DNA of 64,000 nucleotides from Arabidopsis thaliana. Lineage: Eukaryota; Streptophyta; Magnoliopsida; Brassicales; Brassicaceae. Location of the stretch: the NCBI RefSeq assembly GCF_000001735.4, contig NC_003074.8:18731261-18795260 (forward strand). The letters are read 5' to 3'. The notes below the pieces were generated by a model, which saw nothing but the letters and a program-made list of their open reading frames with translations, was not told the origin of the DNA and searched no databases. This document shows positions 10,545-22,572 of the stretch, in pieces (position 1 is the first letter of the stretch; every line of letters starts with the position of its first letter). The position numbers and the translations under genes were made by a program.

Positions 10545-12644
10545 TCAGAGAGCATAAACTATCTCTCCACTACTGTCAACATCAATCTCAGATTCGGAAT
10601 CAAAGTCATCCATGTCATCGTCTAGATCAAGATTATCCGCCATGAAATCATCGAGGCAACGATTACGAACAGTCGGAATCGTAGCCTCCGATATTATCTG
10701 CATAATCGTGTCAAGGCTCTGCATTGGCTGCTCAGGCTCTTGAAACTGACTTCCCATTCGGTTCTCATCCATCAAATCACCTGGTAGATTCTTCAAGAAC
10801 CATTTATCGGATGTGATCTCCGGAATAGTGATTCTCTGCCACATTGGATCTCTCAGTTTGTCTATTTAGAACTCAAAGAACAAAGTTTTCTTTGAAATGT
10901 AAAACTTACTGTTGCCGGATCAGCCACGAAGATCCTCGATATTAGATGGCGACATTCTGGTGAGAGGTGTAAGTCCTCTGGGATCGAGTATGTGACACTA
11001 AGGATTCTCTGCGTTTTAAAATCAGTGGAGAAGCAAACATATACAATCAACGTTTGAAAGATAATGAGTTTGTGAATGATGATGAATGAGACAGCAAGAA
11101 CAATTGAAAAACATTACTTGTATTGTCTTTCGATAATCTCGTGGCTCCTGTGGATCCTCGAATGGATAAGCTCCAACCAACATTACATATAATGTTACAC
11201 CGCAAGACCATACATCTGCAAGCTGGAAAAATGTAACACCAGCTATTTCAGAGGACAACTCAAAGAATATTTGTGGTATAAACAGTCATATGGATAAGCT
11301 GGTTTGAACTCTAGACAGAGGAATTGGTCTCATGGCCTTACCTTGCCATCATATTCCTGTCGAAGAAGAATCTCTGGTGCAATGTATGCAGGAGTACCAA
11401 CAGTTGACTTTGGTTGGGAATGAAGAACAGAAGACTGAAGAAAAGAAACGCATAGTTAATACTTGAGCAGAAATCAAAGCGAAAACAGACACTTAGTAGG
11501 AAACACATGTAGGTAAAGAGCATGAACGATAAGAAGCACAACGAGGAATCACAAGATGTCCCCCGCTGTTCTGCGCTTGGCCATACAGTAGCATATATAA
11601 ACTTAGAATTCAGAAAACAAACCTTGAGAGAAATAAATAGTACCTTGGAATAACCAAAATCACATATTTTCAAACGAGGTGCCGGACTTCCATCTAACAA
11701 TGTATTTTCCAGCTTCAGATCCCGATGGCATATTTGCTTCACAGGAAAATCAAACACAGAATTAAAACCAGAGTGGTATACACGAGAACGAGAAAAGTTC
11801 AAGTAAGTTGCAAGAACACTGCTCTGCGTACCATTGCATGACAATAGCTAACTCCAGATATAAGCTGCTGAAAGAAGAACCGAGCCTATACATAAAAAAA
11901 CTTAAAGATCAGTAGTCACACATCAATACCACAACACAGTACGATAAATCAGAATCCAAACCTCATCTTCACTAAACCGTCCGGCATTACAAATCCGCTC
12001 ATAAAGTTCTCCACCAGCAGCATATTCCATAACAATAGCCAAATGGGAAGGCGTCAAAATCACCTAAACCATTACAAAAACACACACAAAACAAACTCTA
12101 AACCACACTGACTTAATACACAAACACACACAGAAGAAACATCAAGGTGTATTATATTATACCTCTTTAAACCTAACAATATTAGGATGTCTCAATGATC
12201 TATGATTGATAATCTCCCTCTGAACATTTTCATCAATCTGCAAAACAACCATAAAAAAAAGTATCATCATTTATTGAGAAATATCAAAACTTTTCAAAAG
12301 CATTTAATCATAGTAACAGTAAGTAACCACCATTAAAGACACTAGATCAACAAGCTCTAAAAAGGAAAGCTACTAAATCTGGAAACTAAAAATAATCGAT
12401 CATCAATCAATCACTAAAGCCTATAAATATCAAATCTTTTTTTCATTCAAAAAAAAAAAGACGAAACCTTTTCTCCTCTCTCGATGTATTTAACAGCAAC
12501 AAGCTCCTTGGTGACTCTATCGGTCATGAGACGAGCAACGCCGAAATTACCAGAGCCAATATCTTTAACGAAGTCGTAACGATCACTGTCGTGCATAATC
12601 GGTAAATCAATCGGCATAATCGGTGAATTAGTCGCCGGATCCAT
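10545..12644 (-). CDS. SNRK2.2: SNF1-related protein kinase 2.2 (ABA-activated)
   Basis: Nine coding exons on the minus strand: 12644-12468, 12237-12163, 12063-11962, 11885-11832, 11736-11644, 11434-11342, 11222-11118, 11008-10910 and 10835-10545. All introns are GT-AG, giving 362 residues, the length I recall for SnRK2.2. The glycine loop is GSGNFGVA; the catalytic residues are Lys52 (VAVK), HRD Asp142 and DFG Asp162. The activation loop [17 protein letters not shown] contains Ser177, equivalent to OST1 Ser175. The C-terminus carries the SnRK2 box and an acidic ABA-box tail ([20 protein letters not shown]) that binds PP2C phosphatases. SnRK2.2 acts with SnRK2.3 and OST1 in the nucleus and cytosol downstream of PYR/RCAR receptors and phosphorylates bZIP factors. 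No frame damage is seen. Confidence 0.98.
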
Positions 12645-12699
12645 TTTTTCTGATTCTTCTCTTCCTCTATTGCTCTTCCTAATCACATCAGATTAAGTC

Positions 12700-13540
12700 G
12701 AAGAATCTTCTGGAGTAGCTGGAATCTAGAAGAAGAAGAAGGAGAAAAATATCTAAGGAAGGATATGAATTTGGGGGAAAAAGATGGATCAACGACGAAT
12801 GAGAAAGACAAAGGCAATTATTGGTCGCTCTCTAAGTTAGATAAGAGGAGAGAGATGTTTGCAACGACACCGTTTTCTTTGTTTTAGTTATCTGATTTGA
12901 TACGACAAAGGCCGCCGCGTTTTGGTGATTTTTTTTTTTTTTTTTTCAAATATTTTTTTTTTTGGTTTTTTTAGGTATCAATATTAATTTTACTGTTCTA
13001 TATTATCAACACAATTTGGTTGCTCCTAAAATTTGTAATTGAATGAGTACGAATTGTGAGGTGAGTAAATTGTTATGTCTTTCTTAAATTAATTATGTGA
13101 ATGTCTCATGTATATATGTATTGTTTTACCTTCACTTGTACTTGTTTACTTCCAAAATATCCCAACTTTATGTGGGTGATTGTGGTCGTATTTTGAGCCA
13201 AGTCAGAAATTGTTTTTGTCACGAACAAAAAAAAGCTTCTTATAGATCATATAAGACGTTTTCACGTACACAGCAATGTTACATTAACCTTTTTCTAATT
13301 TTATAACTCTTGTCTAGTCGTTTGTACATAACTACAAGTGCACCTTTATTATTTTGTTATGGCAGAGTGTAGTTCTACACAAGGTCCTTGTTGAATGTTG
13401 GAGTATTTGTAAAAGAAATAATCAAATTGACTAAGGATCCTGATTAGAAATGTTAAGGTTTACGGCTTGAACTGCCGCTGAGTTTATTAACGTAAAGATA
13501 GTGATGAGGCAAAAAGTACTTTTTCGAATCTTAAAAACCA
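12700..13540. other. Upstream region of SnRK2.2 and tRNA spacer
   Basis: Holds the SnRK2.2 5' UTR/promoter (purine-rich 12720-12790 on the plus strand) and long T tracts at 12927-12962. No gene is recognised before the tRNA. Confidence 0.45.
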
Positions 13541-13547
13541 AAAAAAG

Positions 13548-13619
13548 CTCCGTTACCGGGAATCGAACCCGGGTCTCCTGGGTGAAAGCCAGATATCCTA
13601 ACCGCTGGACGATAACGGA
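13548..13619 (-). tRNA. tRNA-Glu (anticodon TTC)
   Basis: On the minus strand a 72-nt cloverleaf runs from TCCGTTA (5' acceptor strand, 13619) to TAACGGA (3' acceptor strand), which pair perfectly. The A box is TCGTCCAGCGGTTAGGA-like and the B box is GGTTCGATTCC. The anticodon loop CTTTCAC holds TTC, so it decodes GAA. A run of six T residues (13546-13541) follows as the pol III terminator. There is no intron. It sits alone between SnRK2.2 and LBD28. Confidence 0.96.
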
Positions 13620-13741
13620 TGTTTTGTTAACTAAAAACAATAATTGTATTTATATCTTAATGTAGTTATACAAACGACTAGACAAGACTTAAAAAGATTT
13701 TAAAAGCTTACCATTGTTATCAAGATTCAATATGATAATGA

Positions 13742-14338
13742 TTAATGTAGGTTAAAGCATGGTCCAAATTTTTGATAAGAACTTTTGTCACGGTAACTCT
13801 CCTCATCGTGCTGCATCTGCGTCTCTTGCATTTGAGCGCTTTGTGTGGATGCAAAACGTTGAGCCTCGTTATACAACTGTTGACCCGTTAAACAACCACC
13901 GTTATTAGGTGTGTGTTCCGGTATCATCATAGGATTGTTATGCATTTCCAGATTCGTCATCGAAGGTGGTGGCACAAATGTGGGGACGATACAGTAAGAG
14001 GCAAGTTCGTTCTTGACGATCGCGAGTTGTTCTTCCAAGTCTTTAATCTGACTAAGGAGGTTGTAAATGATACCCAGACAGCCATTGACCGGATCATTGG
14101 CTTGAACTTGTGCCTCCCAAGCGAGCGTGTCCATGGCAAATTCTCTTTGGCATGGGTGAAGACTGTTGATAAGTGTAGCCACATGGCTTGCTCCAAATAC
14201 CTTGTGAACCGCTTCGTAGTTGTCCAGTTTAGTCGAGGGGAAGTAAGGCGCAAACACACAATCTTCTGTGCATTTTCTCCTCAGGTGCTTGCATGCCGCG
14301 CATGGTGTCGATATTTTGTCCATTTGATGAAACATCAT
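13742..14338 (-). CDS. LBD28: LOB-domain transcription factor LBD28
   Basis: A single coding exon on the minus strand gives 198 residues from MMFHQMDK; a second ATG at 14323 is possible. The LOB zinc-finger-like motif is [15 protein letters not shown] (C-x2-C-x6-C-x3-C). It is followed by [20 protein letters not shown] and the GAS block (FGASHV). A leucine-rich coiled-coil region follows ([20 protein letters not shown]), as expected for class I LBD proteins. The C-terminus is Gln/Met/Asn-rich. LBD proteins are plant-specific nuclear DNA-binding regulators of organ boundaries and development. A CACAG acceptor-like site just upstream of the first ATG suggests an intron in the 5' UTR. Upstream in-frame codons to 14533 do not look coding. 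Confidence 0.93.
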
Positions 14339-14534
14339 AATCTGTGAAAGAAAGAAAGAAAATGTAATTGTACATTTTTGATCATTTCTAGAATATATAC
14401 AAAATACATTTAAATATAGGATATATCGAAATACATGATGTAATTTTTTCCTTTTAAACTGAATCAAACAAACATATTTACAGAATCTTTTTCTTAAACA
14501 CGAAAATCCGAAACATGAAAAAAACAAAAACAAA

Positions 14535-15600
14535 AGGGAAAATCGTATGCCTAGGTCTATACACGAACTGAAAAAAAAAAATCACAACCTACGAATTTTT
14601 ATGTGAATTCTAAACAGTAAAGAGATTAAGGTTTCTAAATAATATAGTAATCAGAATAGCCAATCAAAATCGTGGATTGCGTTGTACTGCACTCAAATAT
14701 GTTAGAGAAGGTGTGAAGATGAAAACACAAACCTCAATGCATAATAAGAAGATGAATCTAATCAAGCGAATATCACCTGATTTCTAAACCCTATATATTA
14801 ATAGAGATAAAGAATGGATATAAAATGAAATCAAATCGGTATTTATATGAAAATAAAAAAGGAAGATGAATAGAGAGATTCAGTTTTTAACCTAAACACA
14901 ATGCTTCTTCAAATTCTATTCCCTACTTGTAAAATGCGTTTTGAGAAAGAACCTAAAATTGATCAACACAGATTTAGGTCAAAATTTCCTACCACGCAAT
15001 TTTACTTATATAGTACCAAAAAATATTCAGGTTAGTTAATATTTTTGAAAAACAAAATCTAGATAAAACTGAATTCATGATTATCCAAAAACAAAAAATA
15101 TATATATTAGCTTCCAAAAAAGTAACCAATCAAAATCAACATATAAGATTTGATATCTAAATTTTAATTAATTTAATTTAATTAGAAAAACGAAATACAT
15201 TATTATTTTCCAAAAAAGTAACCAATTAAAATAAACAAATTAGATTTGATATCTAAATTATCATATTAATTTTTTTATTAATTATTATAGTTTACCTCTC
15301 ATCTTTATATGATTCTAATTTTGCAAAAAATAATATCATCGTTATAAAAAATAATTAGAGTTTTTTTCGCATATGCCATAATTTGAATTTTTAAAAACAA
15401 ATATAAACTGTTCAATACATAAAAAAATATTATAACAGTCAAAAATAGATTTAAGAAAACTTTATACTGAGTAACGGGTCATCATTTGAATATTTATATT
15501 CAATTTCATACATATTATTTTGAAAGTTATAATCTTATATACAATAATAATTAATAACATATTAGATTTTTTTATGTGTATGATGTGATTCAATTTTTAA
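14535..15600. other. LBD28 upstream region
   Basis: AT-rich promoter-side DNA. Two similar blocks (CCAAAAAAGTAACCAATCAA near 15112 and CCAAAAAAGTAACCAATTAA near 15210, each followed by a TTAGATTTGATATCTAAAT-like stretch) form a diverged tandem repeat of about 100 bp. No gene is seen. Confidence 0.45.
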
Positions 15601-15883
15601 TACAAGCAGGAAAATTCTAGAATTGACGGGTTTAGATCGATATTAATACAAGATGGTATACTACAGGTGAAACTCTAAAATTAACAATTAAAATACAAGT
15701 GTATAATCTTAAACACTAAACAATATAAATAATATCAACAAAACATATACAACTCGCAGTTTACTATACATTTAAAATCAAATAAAATAATATTATCTAT
15801 TTATAATTCATCTTTACAATAAAATTTTTTAGTTTAACTAAAATATAAGCCTACCTGCGGTATACCGCAAGTTAATATATAGT
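15600..15883 (+). mobile_element. Helitron 3' end remnant (ATREP-like)
   Basis: The palindromic hairpin TGCGGTATACCGCA at 15857-15870 is followed by AGTTAATATATAGTT. Arabidopsis Helitrons of the ATREP group end in a hairpin of this kind followed by a CTAG-type terminus. Here the terminal C is apparently changed to A. The left end is not identified, so the start coordinate is nominal. Confidence 0.45.
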
Positions 15884-16083
15884 TAGCTCAATATCATTGT
15901 AATAATTAAATATTATTTGCTTCGTTCCAAATATTTTATAAGAAATTTAGCAGAGTTTTACGTATTTGCTTTGGCCTCTCTTCAGCTACAGTTAGAGATC
16001 CAGATATGGCGGATGCAGTAGCAAGATTTTTTTATGTTACTATTTTATTTCTCTATACATGTTTCCATGAAATTAACCAACTA

Positions 16084-16599
16084 CAGTAAAACCTCTATAA
16101 ATTAATAATATTGGGACCAAAAAAATTTATTAATTTAGAGAAGTATTAAGTTATCGATAAATTAATTAAAATTGTACAAATTTTGTAAATTCTTACAAAA
16201 ATTTGATATAAAATGAAGTTTTTTTTTCTTATAATCAATAATATTTATGAAACAAATTACAAGTACAAATCAATTATTAAGTTTAAAAACAATACAATTT
16301 TTTTTGATGTTGTAAAATATTAGAATTGAACATACAAAAAAATTAATAAAAATTGAAGAAAAACAATGTCATATTTTATATATGATATTTATAATATATA
16401 TTGGTAAATTTATATTATTATTAATTTATATTATTGATGGGACCATATATTTATATAAGATTTTTAAAAAAAAATTAGAATCTTATTAATTTATCGAGTT
16501 ATATCAATTTTTATATTGATCTTAATTCGAGACTGGAATAATTAATTAATTTATAGAAATTATTAATTTAACGGGTATTAATTTATAGAAGTTGTACTG
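16084..16599. mobile_element. Emigrant-type (Tc1/mariner) MITE
   Basis: A 516-bp element begins CAGTAAAACCTCTATAAAT and ends with its inverse (right end read inward: CAGTACAACTTCTATAAATT), with TA on both sides (16082-16083, 16600-16601). The inner part is AT-rich with TTAATTTAT motifs and no coding frame. TA duplication and these ends fit the pogo-like Emigrant MITE family of Arabidopsis. Confidence 0.85.
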
Positions 16600-16797
16600 T
16601 AGTATGTAATAAAGTTTGTTATTGATTTTAACGTGAGAGAGGAAAAAAAACGTAAACATATTTGCTTCGTTCGAACAAAGGGCAAGGCCCATAAACAAAA
16701 TCTAAGTAAAGCCCAGTTAGTGTTAATGTCATATCAATGGAATTGGTTTCTCGTCGTTGGATGAATCTAAAGCAATTGTCAGATTTCAGCATCTCCC

Positions 16798-18158
16798 ATG
16801 GAGGAATCAAGATTCGAGTATGCTTCTTCTTCTAGCTTCTTCTCGTTATTTGCATCTTTGATCGTGTTTTTGACGAAATCTCTTTGTTGGTTTTACTACA
16901 GTTCTGAAGATGTTGATTATGCTGAGATTGTTGTTGTTCGTCATGGTGAAACATCTTGGAATGCCGAGAGAAAAATCCAGGTAAATTTAACAATAATGGA
17001 GTTTGTATCTGTATCTTTGGAATCGAAACTTGACTTAGAAATCGTAAATTTTGAATCTTTATCTTGTATTTAGTAATGATTAGCATCTTTGTGAATGTAT
17101 AGTTATTGGGAATTTTGATTAGAGATGTTGAAATGTGGTTATAATTTGGTGTTACAGGGTCATTTGGATGTTGAGTTAAATGATGCAGGAAGACAACAAG
17201 CACAAAGAGTATGTGTTATCTTTTGATTGTGTTGTAACCTTAATCATCATGATGCCTTTTAAAACATTTCTTTCATTTGAAATGAAGGTTGCAGAGCGGT
17301 TATCGAAGGAGCAGAAGATATCTCATGTATACTCTTCTGACTTGAAGAGAGCCTTTGAGACTGCTCAGATCATTGCTGCTAAATGCGGCAAGCTTGAGGT
17401 AGACATCTAAAGACATAATGCTATGTGTCAAACCCACTAAAGTCTTCACCTTTGTGCTTGATTTTTAGTAGAGGGATCTAAGTTTTGAAGCTGAATCCAT
17501 ATGACTTTCTAGACTTCATAGAAGTTTAACTACGAATAATGGTTGTCTAGGTGCTTACCGATCGTGATTTGCGGGAAAGACATTTAGGAGATATGCAAGG
17601 GCTTGTGTATCAAGAAGCTTCGAAAATTCGCCCGGAAGCTTACAAGGCTTTTTCATCTAACCGCACAGACGTTGATATTCCAGTAAGATAAGAAGCTTAG
17701 TTATATGAATGATGCTTGGTTTCTGTATTCAACTAACTTTTGCTTCGTTTATGTGAATGAAGGGTGGAGGAGAAAGTCTTGACAAACTTTACGATAGATG
17801 TACAACTGCATTACAGAGAATCGGCGACAAACATAAAGGTTTCTTCCTCTTCTCTGTGTGTTTCTTTCTCACAGTTTACTACACTGCACATATGTTCTAA
17901 GTATTGGTTTCTGTCTACTTGGTGGTTGATGAAGGTGAAAGGATAGTAGTAGTGACTCATGGAGGTGTGATCCGATCTCTCTACGAAAGAGCTCGTCCAA
18001 GTGCAAGAAAAGTTGAAAAGATACTCAATACATCGGTCAATGTGTTCCGTTTATTCGACGGAGACAAATGGACCATCCAAGTTTGGGGTGATGTGAGTCA
18101 TCTGGAGGAAACCGGCTTCTTACAATCAGGTTTTGGTGGTGATAGAACCTCTGGTTAG
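16798..18158 (+). CDS. GPM4: Phosphoglycerate mutase-like histidine phosphatase
   Basis: Seven coding exons: 16798-16817, 16902-16980, 17158-17208, 17288-17398, 17551-17682, 17763-17838 and 17935-18158. All introns are GT-AG, giving 230 residues. The first coding exon is only 20 bp. The catalytic RHG motif is VVVRHGETSWN (His21), the partner acid lies in LRERHLGD (Glu96), and the second His is in VVVTHGG (His165). It therefore belongs to histidine phosphatase branch 1 (dPGM-like). The small size without the mutase insert suggests a broad or unknown phosphatase rather than the glycolytic enzyme. No targeting peptide is evident, so it is likely cytosolic. The symbol follows the reference name as I recall it. 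Confidence 0.92.
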
Positions 18159-18159
18159 A

Positions 18160-21100
18160 GAGATTCTATACTCTTAGTCTTCTTCCCCTTGGAAGAGCAT
18201 TTATGTAATTTAAGTTTCACTCCATAACTTTTCAATTTTTAACATTTGACCCCATTACTTTGATAAAGTGATTTGGGAGGATTGATAAAGTAAATTGCTA
18301 TAAATTTCTACAGTCAAATGTTATATGGTTCACTAAGTACATTGAATCCAAAGCATTCGTGATTATATTAATAAGGTTTAGTTTTCAAGAACGTGTTGTC
18401 TGAATAATTTGGACTAATGGCTAAATTAATCCCGAAAAATATGCTAGCCGAAGAATAGACGATTAACGACTAACTAAGCATATAACAAAATCAAGAAGTT
18501 TGCTACGATTATGACTAATCAGCTATACATTTTCTTTCAGAAAAATATGAGACATTGAACAATGAAAATAATCAATATTGGAAATGAAATAAGGTTCTTG
18601 AAGGGGACCAAATCGTGGTGTCCCAAATGACCTCTATGTAAGATACCGTGTGTTGGAGTTTGGGAATAGAAACATTGAACAATGAAGTGTTTAGTAACTT
18701 GACTAAACTCTAAAACCAAACTATAGTGTTAAGTGTTAACCTTCAAATAACATTGGGATCATAATCTTAACTTTTTCTTATCTTGGAGATTGAGAAAGAG
18801 ATCTTGTCTAATTGACAGAACCACCACTGGAAATACCCTTTTTATATTGGCGCAATCGCTATCAAAAAGAAAAAGGGAGAAAGGTACGTTGAGTCCATTT
18901 GACCATATAGTATTATTGGCCCCAGAGCACTTTCTGATTTTGGCGGCAATGGTACAGGGGTAAAAATGGCAAAAACATAAAAAGTTGAAACACCAAGTAG
19001 AGATGTGTTATTTTCCTAAGCTCCATGATTGTCATCATTAGGAGTATATGAGTATCATGTTGTTGCTTTCTTTATCGATTTTTTTTCTTCCGTAAATGAA
19101 GCCTAGATTAATTAATATCTCGACTTGTTATGTGAAATTTATAATGGTTAAGTATATCTAATGAAAATTAGAGTATTATGTATGTGATGATGTTGTAAGC
19201 AAAATAATAACGTTGAAATCAATGTTGTGGCTAAAATGAGAGCAAGAAAGATTATTTTTCTATGTATTGGTTCTATTGAAGAAAACATGATCAAGAATTC
19301 AAGATTATGAAGCTCTTTGTTCAACAAAAAAAAAAGATTATGAAGCTAGTGAAAGTTTTTTTGGCATTGAAAACAAAATAAAGACCAAGACAAATGTAAG
19401 AGTATAGCGGAAACGTGGAAGAAGATAATAAAAAGGGTGGCCATATTTTTTTTTGATGATTGCGGTGCACCATGCGATAAATCATAATTTATACATCACT
19501 TTACATATAATTTTTCCTGTACCATAAGATTTGAGAAGTTGACTTTGGATTCTTTAGTGGGAATGTCGATTAAATTTATTCTTCCCTTCTTTTAATGAGA
19601 AGGCACAAAATTAAATAAAGAGTAAAAGTCTATTCAAAATTCTTGGATCTTGTTACAATTTTGTTTCTTCTCTTTATTTTCTTCTATATTTCTATGCTAT
19701 AAGTGATCTGTTTATCAAAGAAACAAACTATAGGTTCATAGGATGTTAAGTTCGATCGTGCCACTAATTTAGTCACCTTGAGTATATGATTTACTCACGT
19801 ATTACACACAACCTTGGCTTAGGATTGTTTTTAATTGCTATCACAAATTTAGTCGATTAATTTCAAAACTGACGTTATATTATTAGGATCACTTTAGTAC
19901 CGACGTTAAAGTATTTCAAAACTGACGTCAAAAATGTTTTTTTTTTTTTTTTTTTTTGTAGTGGATAGATTTTATCAACCACAACTTTCCCAACTTTTAT
20001 ACAAGTTTACATATCAAAAATACTATATTTATCTACATTTATTCCTAAATAAAATCAAAATATTTTATTCTTTTGCCACACACTTACAAGATATCATGGA
20101 TGCAAACATTATTTTTCTGCATTTATCGTATATAGATGATAGTTAATAACACAGTCACAAACTGAAACTGAAACCTCTAACATTGAAATATTAAATATGG
20201 ATTTATAGATAGTATTTTGACAACCAATGAGTTTTCTCTTATCAATGGTGTTCGAATGCATGATCTTGAAAATTTACTATTTTTAGGTGATCATGTGAAG
20301 GGTTTCGGTTTGATGAGCTATTCAAAAAAACGAAAATATATTCAAACTGATTACAATAAAATAGGGAACATAAAAATTTCATCAACACATAAAAATCTTA
20401 TAGAGAGGGATACATAATGAATATGTTTACCACTATACGTGTGCATGCATTTGAAGTATCAATAATACGAATATATAAGTGGGTAAAAAATGATAGCTAG
20501 CTGCAAATTTTGAATTGGCTTCTCAATGTGTCGGACGCAACAAGCAACAATTTAACAAGTTTCATATTCATCATCATACGAATTATAAAAATACAACATA
20601 ATCATTAGTTTCATTCAGTCTCACGTTGTATTGCTTTTAGTTTACATTAAATTAATTACACTAAACCTCAAATTAAACATTTGAATGAATCTTTTGCGCC
20701 TGTAACGTAGGCTAAGATTGTTTTAAATTGTCAAAACCGTGCAAGTAGCAGTTATTTGTTGTGTTTAATCTCACGTGAGAGAAGTTAACGTCGTTTGACC
20801 AATAACCATTAACGAATTGAATTACTGACGTGTCGTAGTGGAACTTGAAAAAAAAAAAAAAATAGTGATATAATGACGTTTTTACCCTTGAAGTGAACAT
20901 AGAGAAGGCACAGCTTTATTTGTCGAGGAAGCATCGAAAGAGAGTCCCCACCACAAATCCAAATGGCAATAGCGTTAATTAAGGAAGGAACAAACCTACT
21001 TCTTTACTATTTACACTATTTATTTCTCCATTATTTAATTTATTAGTAAGTATTAATTATTTATCTAGCTGGACCACCAGACTCTTTTATGGGTCCCACC

Positions 21101-22560
21101 TTTACCCACCACGAACATCTTACGTCGACCTCCGATTATTATTACATCACATTTTCTCTATACTTCTCTCTTGAAACCTAAAACCAATAGTAGAGAACAA
21201 AATAGTTTGAATTTCTGTGACATGTTCCAAGTTTTATTGCTTCTGTTCTGTGTATATACAAGTTAATACGAATATCAAAGTTATAGTCTTCAGAGATCGC
21301 AATTGATAAATTTGTTGTTATCTATTGTTAATAGTGGGGTAATCATGTATATTATTATATGGACCATAATGTTATAAGGCAATATTAATACCGTCGGACC
21401 TGAGAGTGTCCATACCATTTAAGTTTGCTTTTTTAAACGATATCAGCAGAATAACTTGAAACTTATAATTTAGGGTCCCGATCATTTATTGGTTTTAATT
21501 AGTGTCATCGTTTACATTTCCATATAAATTTTTTTGCATTGGTTATAGATTTGTAATTGATAAGAAACCGGTATCAAACTATCAACTAAATAAAATTTGA
21601 ACTCGTTAGAAACTGCTGAAAATAACAACTTCTATTATGTTGCGATGTTTTATGTCCTAGAACAATGTAAAATACAGAATTAAAAATTGAAAACCCTACT
21701 TCGCTTGAATAAAAATCACAAAAAAAAATTATAAAGAAAAGTAAATAGTCTAACAAATGGAAAAAAAAAACAAAACGCTAGATTCCAATTAAAATCCATA
21801 ATATGAAATTATGATTGGTTAACTTAATATTAGTGGCCTTACCAAACAAAAAAAAAGATGACCTGAAATGAAATCTAATGCACATTCAAGAGTTGGCAGG
21901 ATTATAAATGCATCTGTATATGTATAATAATACAATACCCTGTCAATGTCTATTAAATTGTTCCAATTAATTTCTCCTCCCAAAAATAACTTATCCAAAT
22001 AAACAACTATAATCAATGAAGTTAGTTAGCCTTTATTTTCATGATGATTGTGATAATACCAAAATTCTTATCTTCATACCAAAGTACACAAAATAATTCA
22101 CACTCTATAGTCTATAGTATAAATTTGGCAAAATTTCACCGAATTCTCCTATTTTCTAGCTTCGGCTTTGTCTTTTTATATACACGTATTAACTATAGTC
22201 ACCAATAAAAAATTAATTAAGTTAAACTGATTAGGAAAAAACACTAGTTAATTGTGTAATTAGTAGTTTTGTTCAATGTTGTTAATTAAAAAGCGAACGT
22301 ATCGTCGTTTCTCTTTTTAACTCATTCTCTTTGGATCCAAATCTTTCGCTTTGGAATTCGCCATTGACAAAGTACTCAATTCCAAAACAAAGAATAAGCA
22401 AACAACAACAATTTTCACTTCCTTCAAAAATTATAAAAATCCAGTTTTTATCTTTGCAAGATTCAAAAGTTTGAATTTTTACTTGTTTTGATTTCTGGGT
22501 TTTGTTTGTTTTTTGATTTCGGTAATGATACAATTGAGATTTTGATTTCGTGTGATGTTG
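18160..22560. other. Long intergenic region before CRK5
   Basis: About 4.4 kb without a convincing gene. It contains the GPM4 3' flank, a T21 tract at 19937-19957 and G-box/ACGT elements around 20772-20835 (TCACGTGAG, TGACGTGTCG). The last 300 bp is the CRK5 promoter/5' UTR. Open frames here are short and of low-complexity composition. Confidence 0.5.
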
Positions 22561-22572
22561 AGAGATTCTTAA

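Noticed and set aside
13913-14347. 144-codon plus-strand frame over LBD28
   Set aside because: Antisense shadow of LBD28; the minus strand has the LOB motif and family length.
16818-17073. Longer GPM4 N-terminus reading through intron 1
   Set aside because: The hydrophobic extension runs over a GT...AG intron, and splicing restores the usual 230-residue form ahead of the RHG motif.
19937-19966. T-run followed by GTAGTGG, like a CACTA transposon end (also near 31659)
   Set aside because: No matching CACTACAA end was found at a sensible distance and no target duplication, so it is probably chance.
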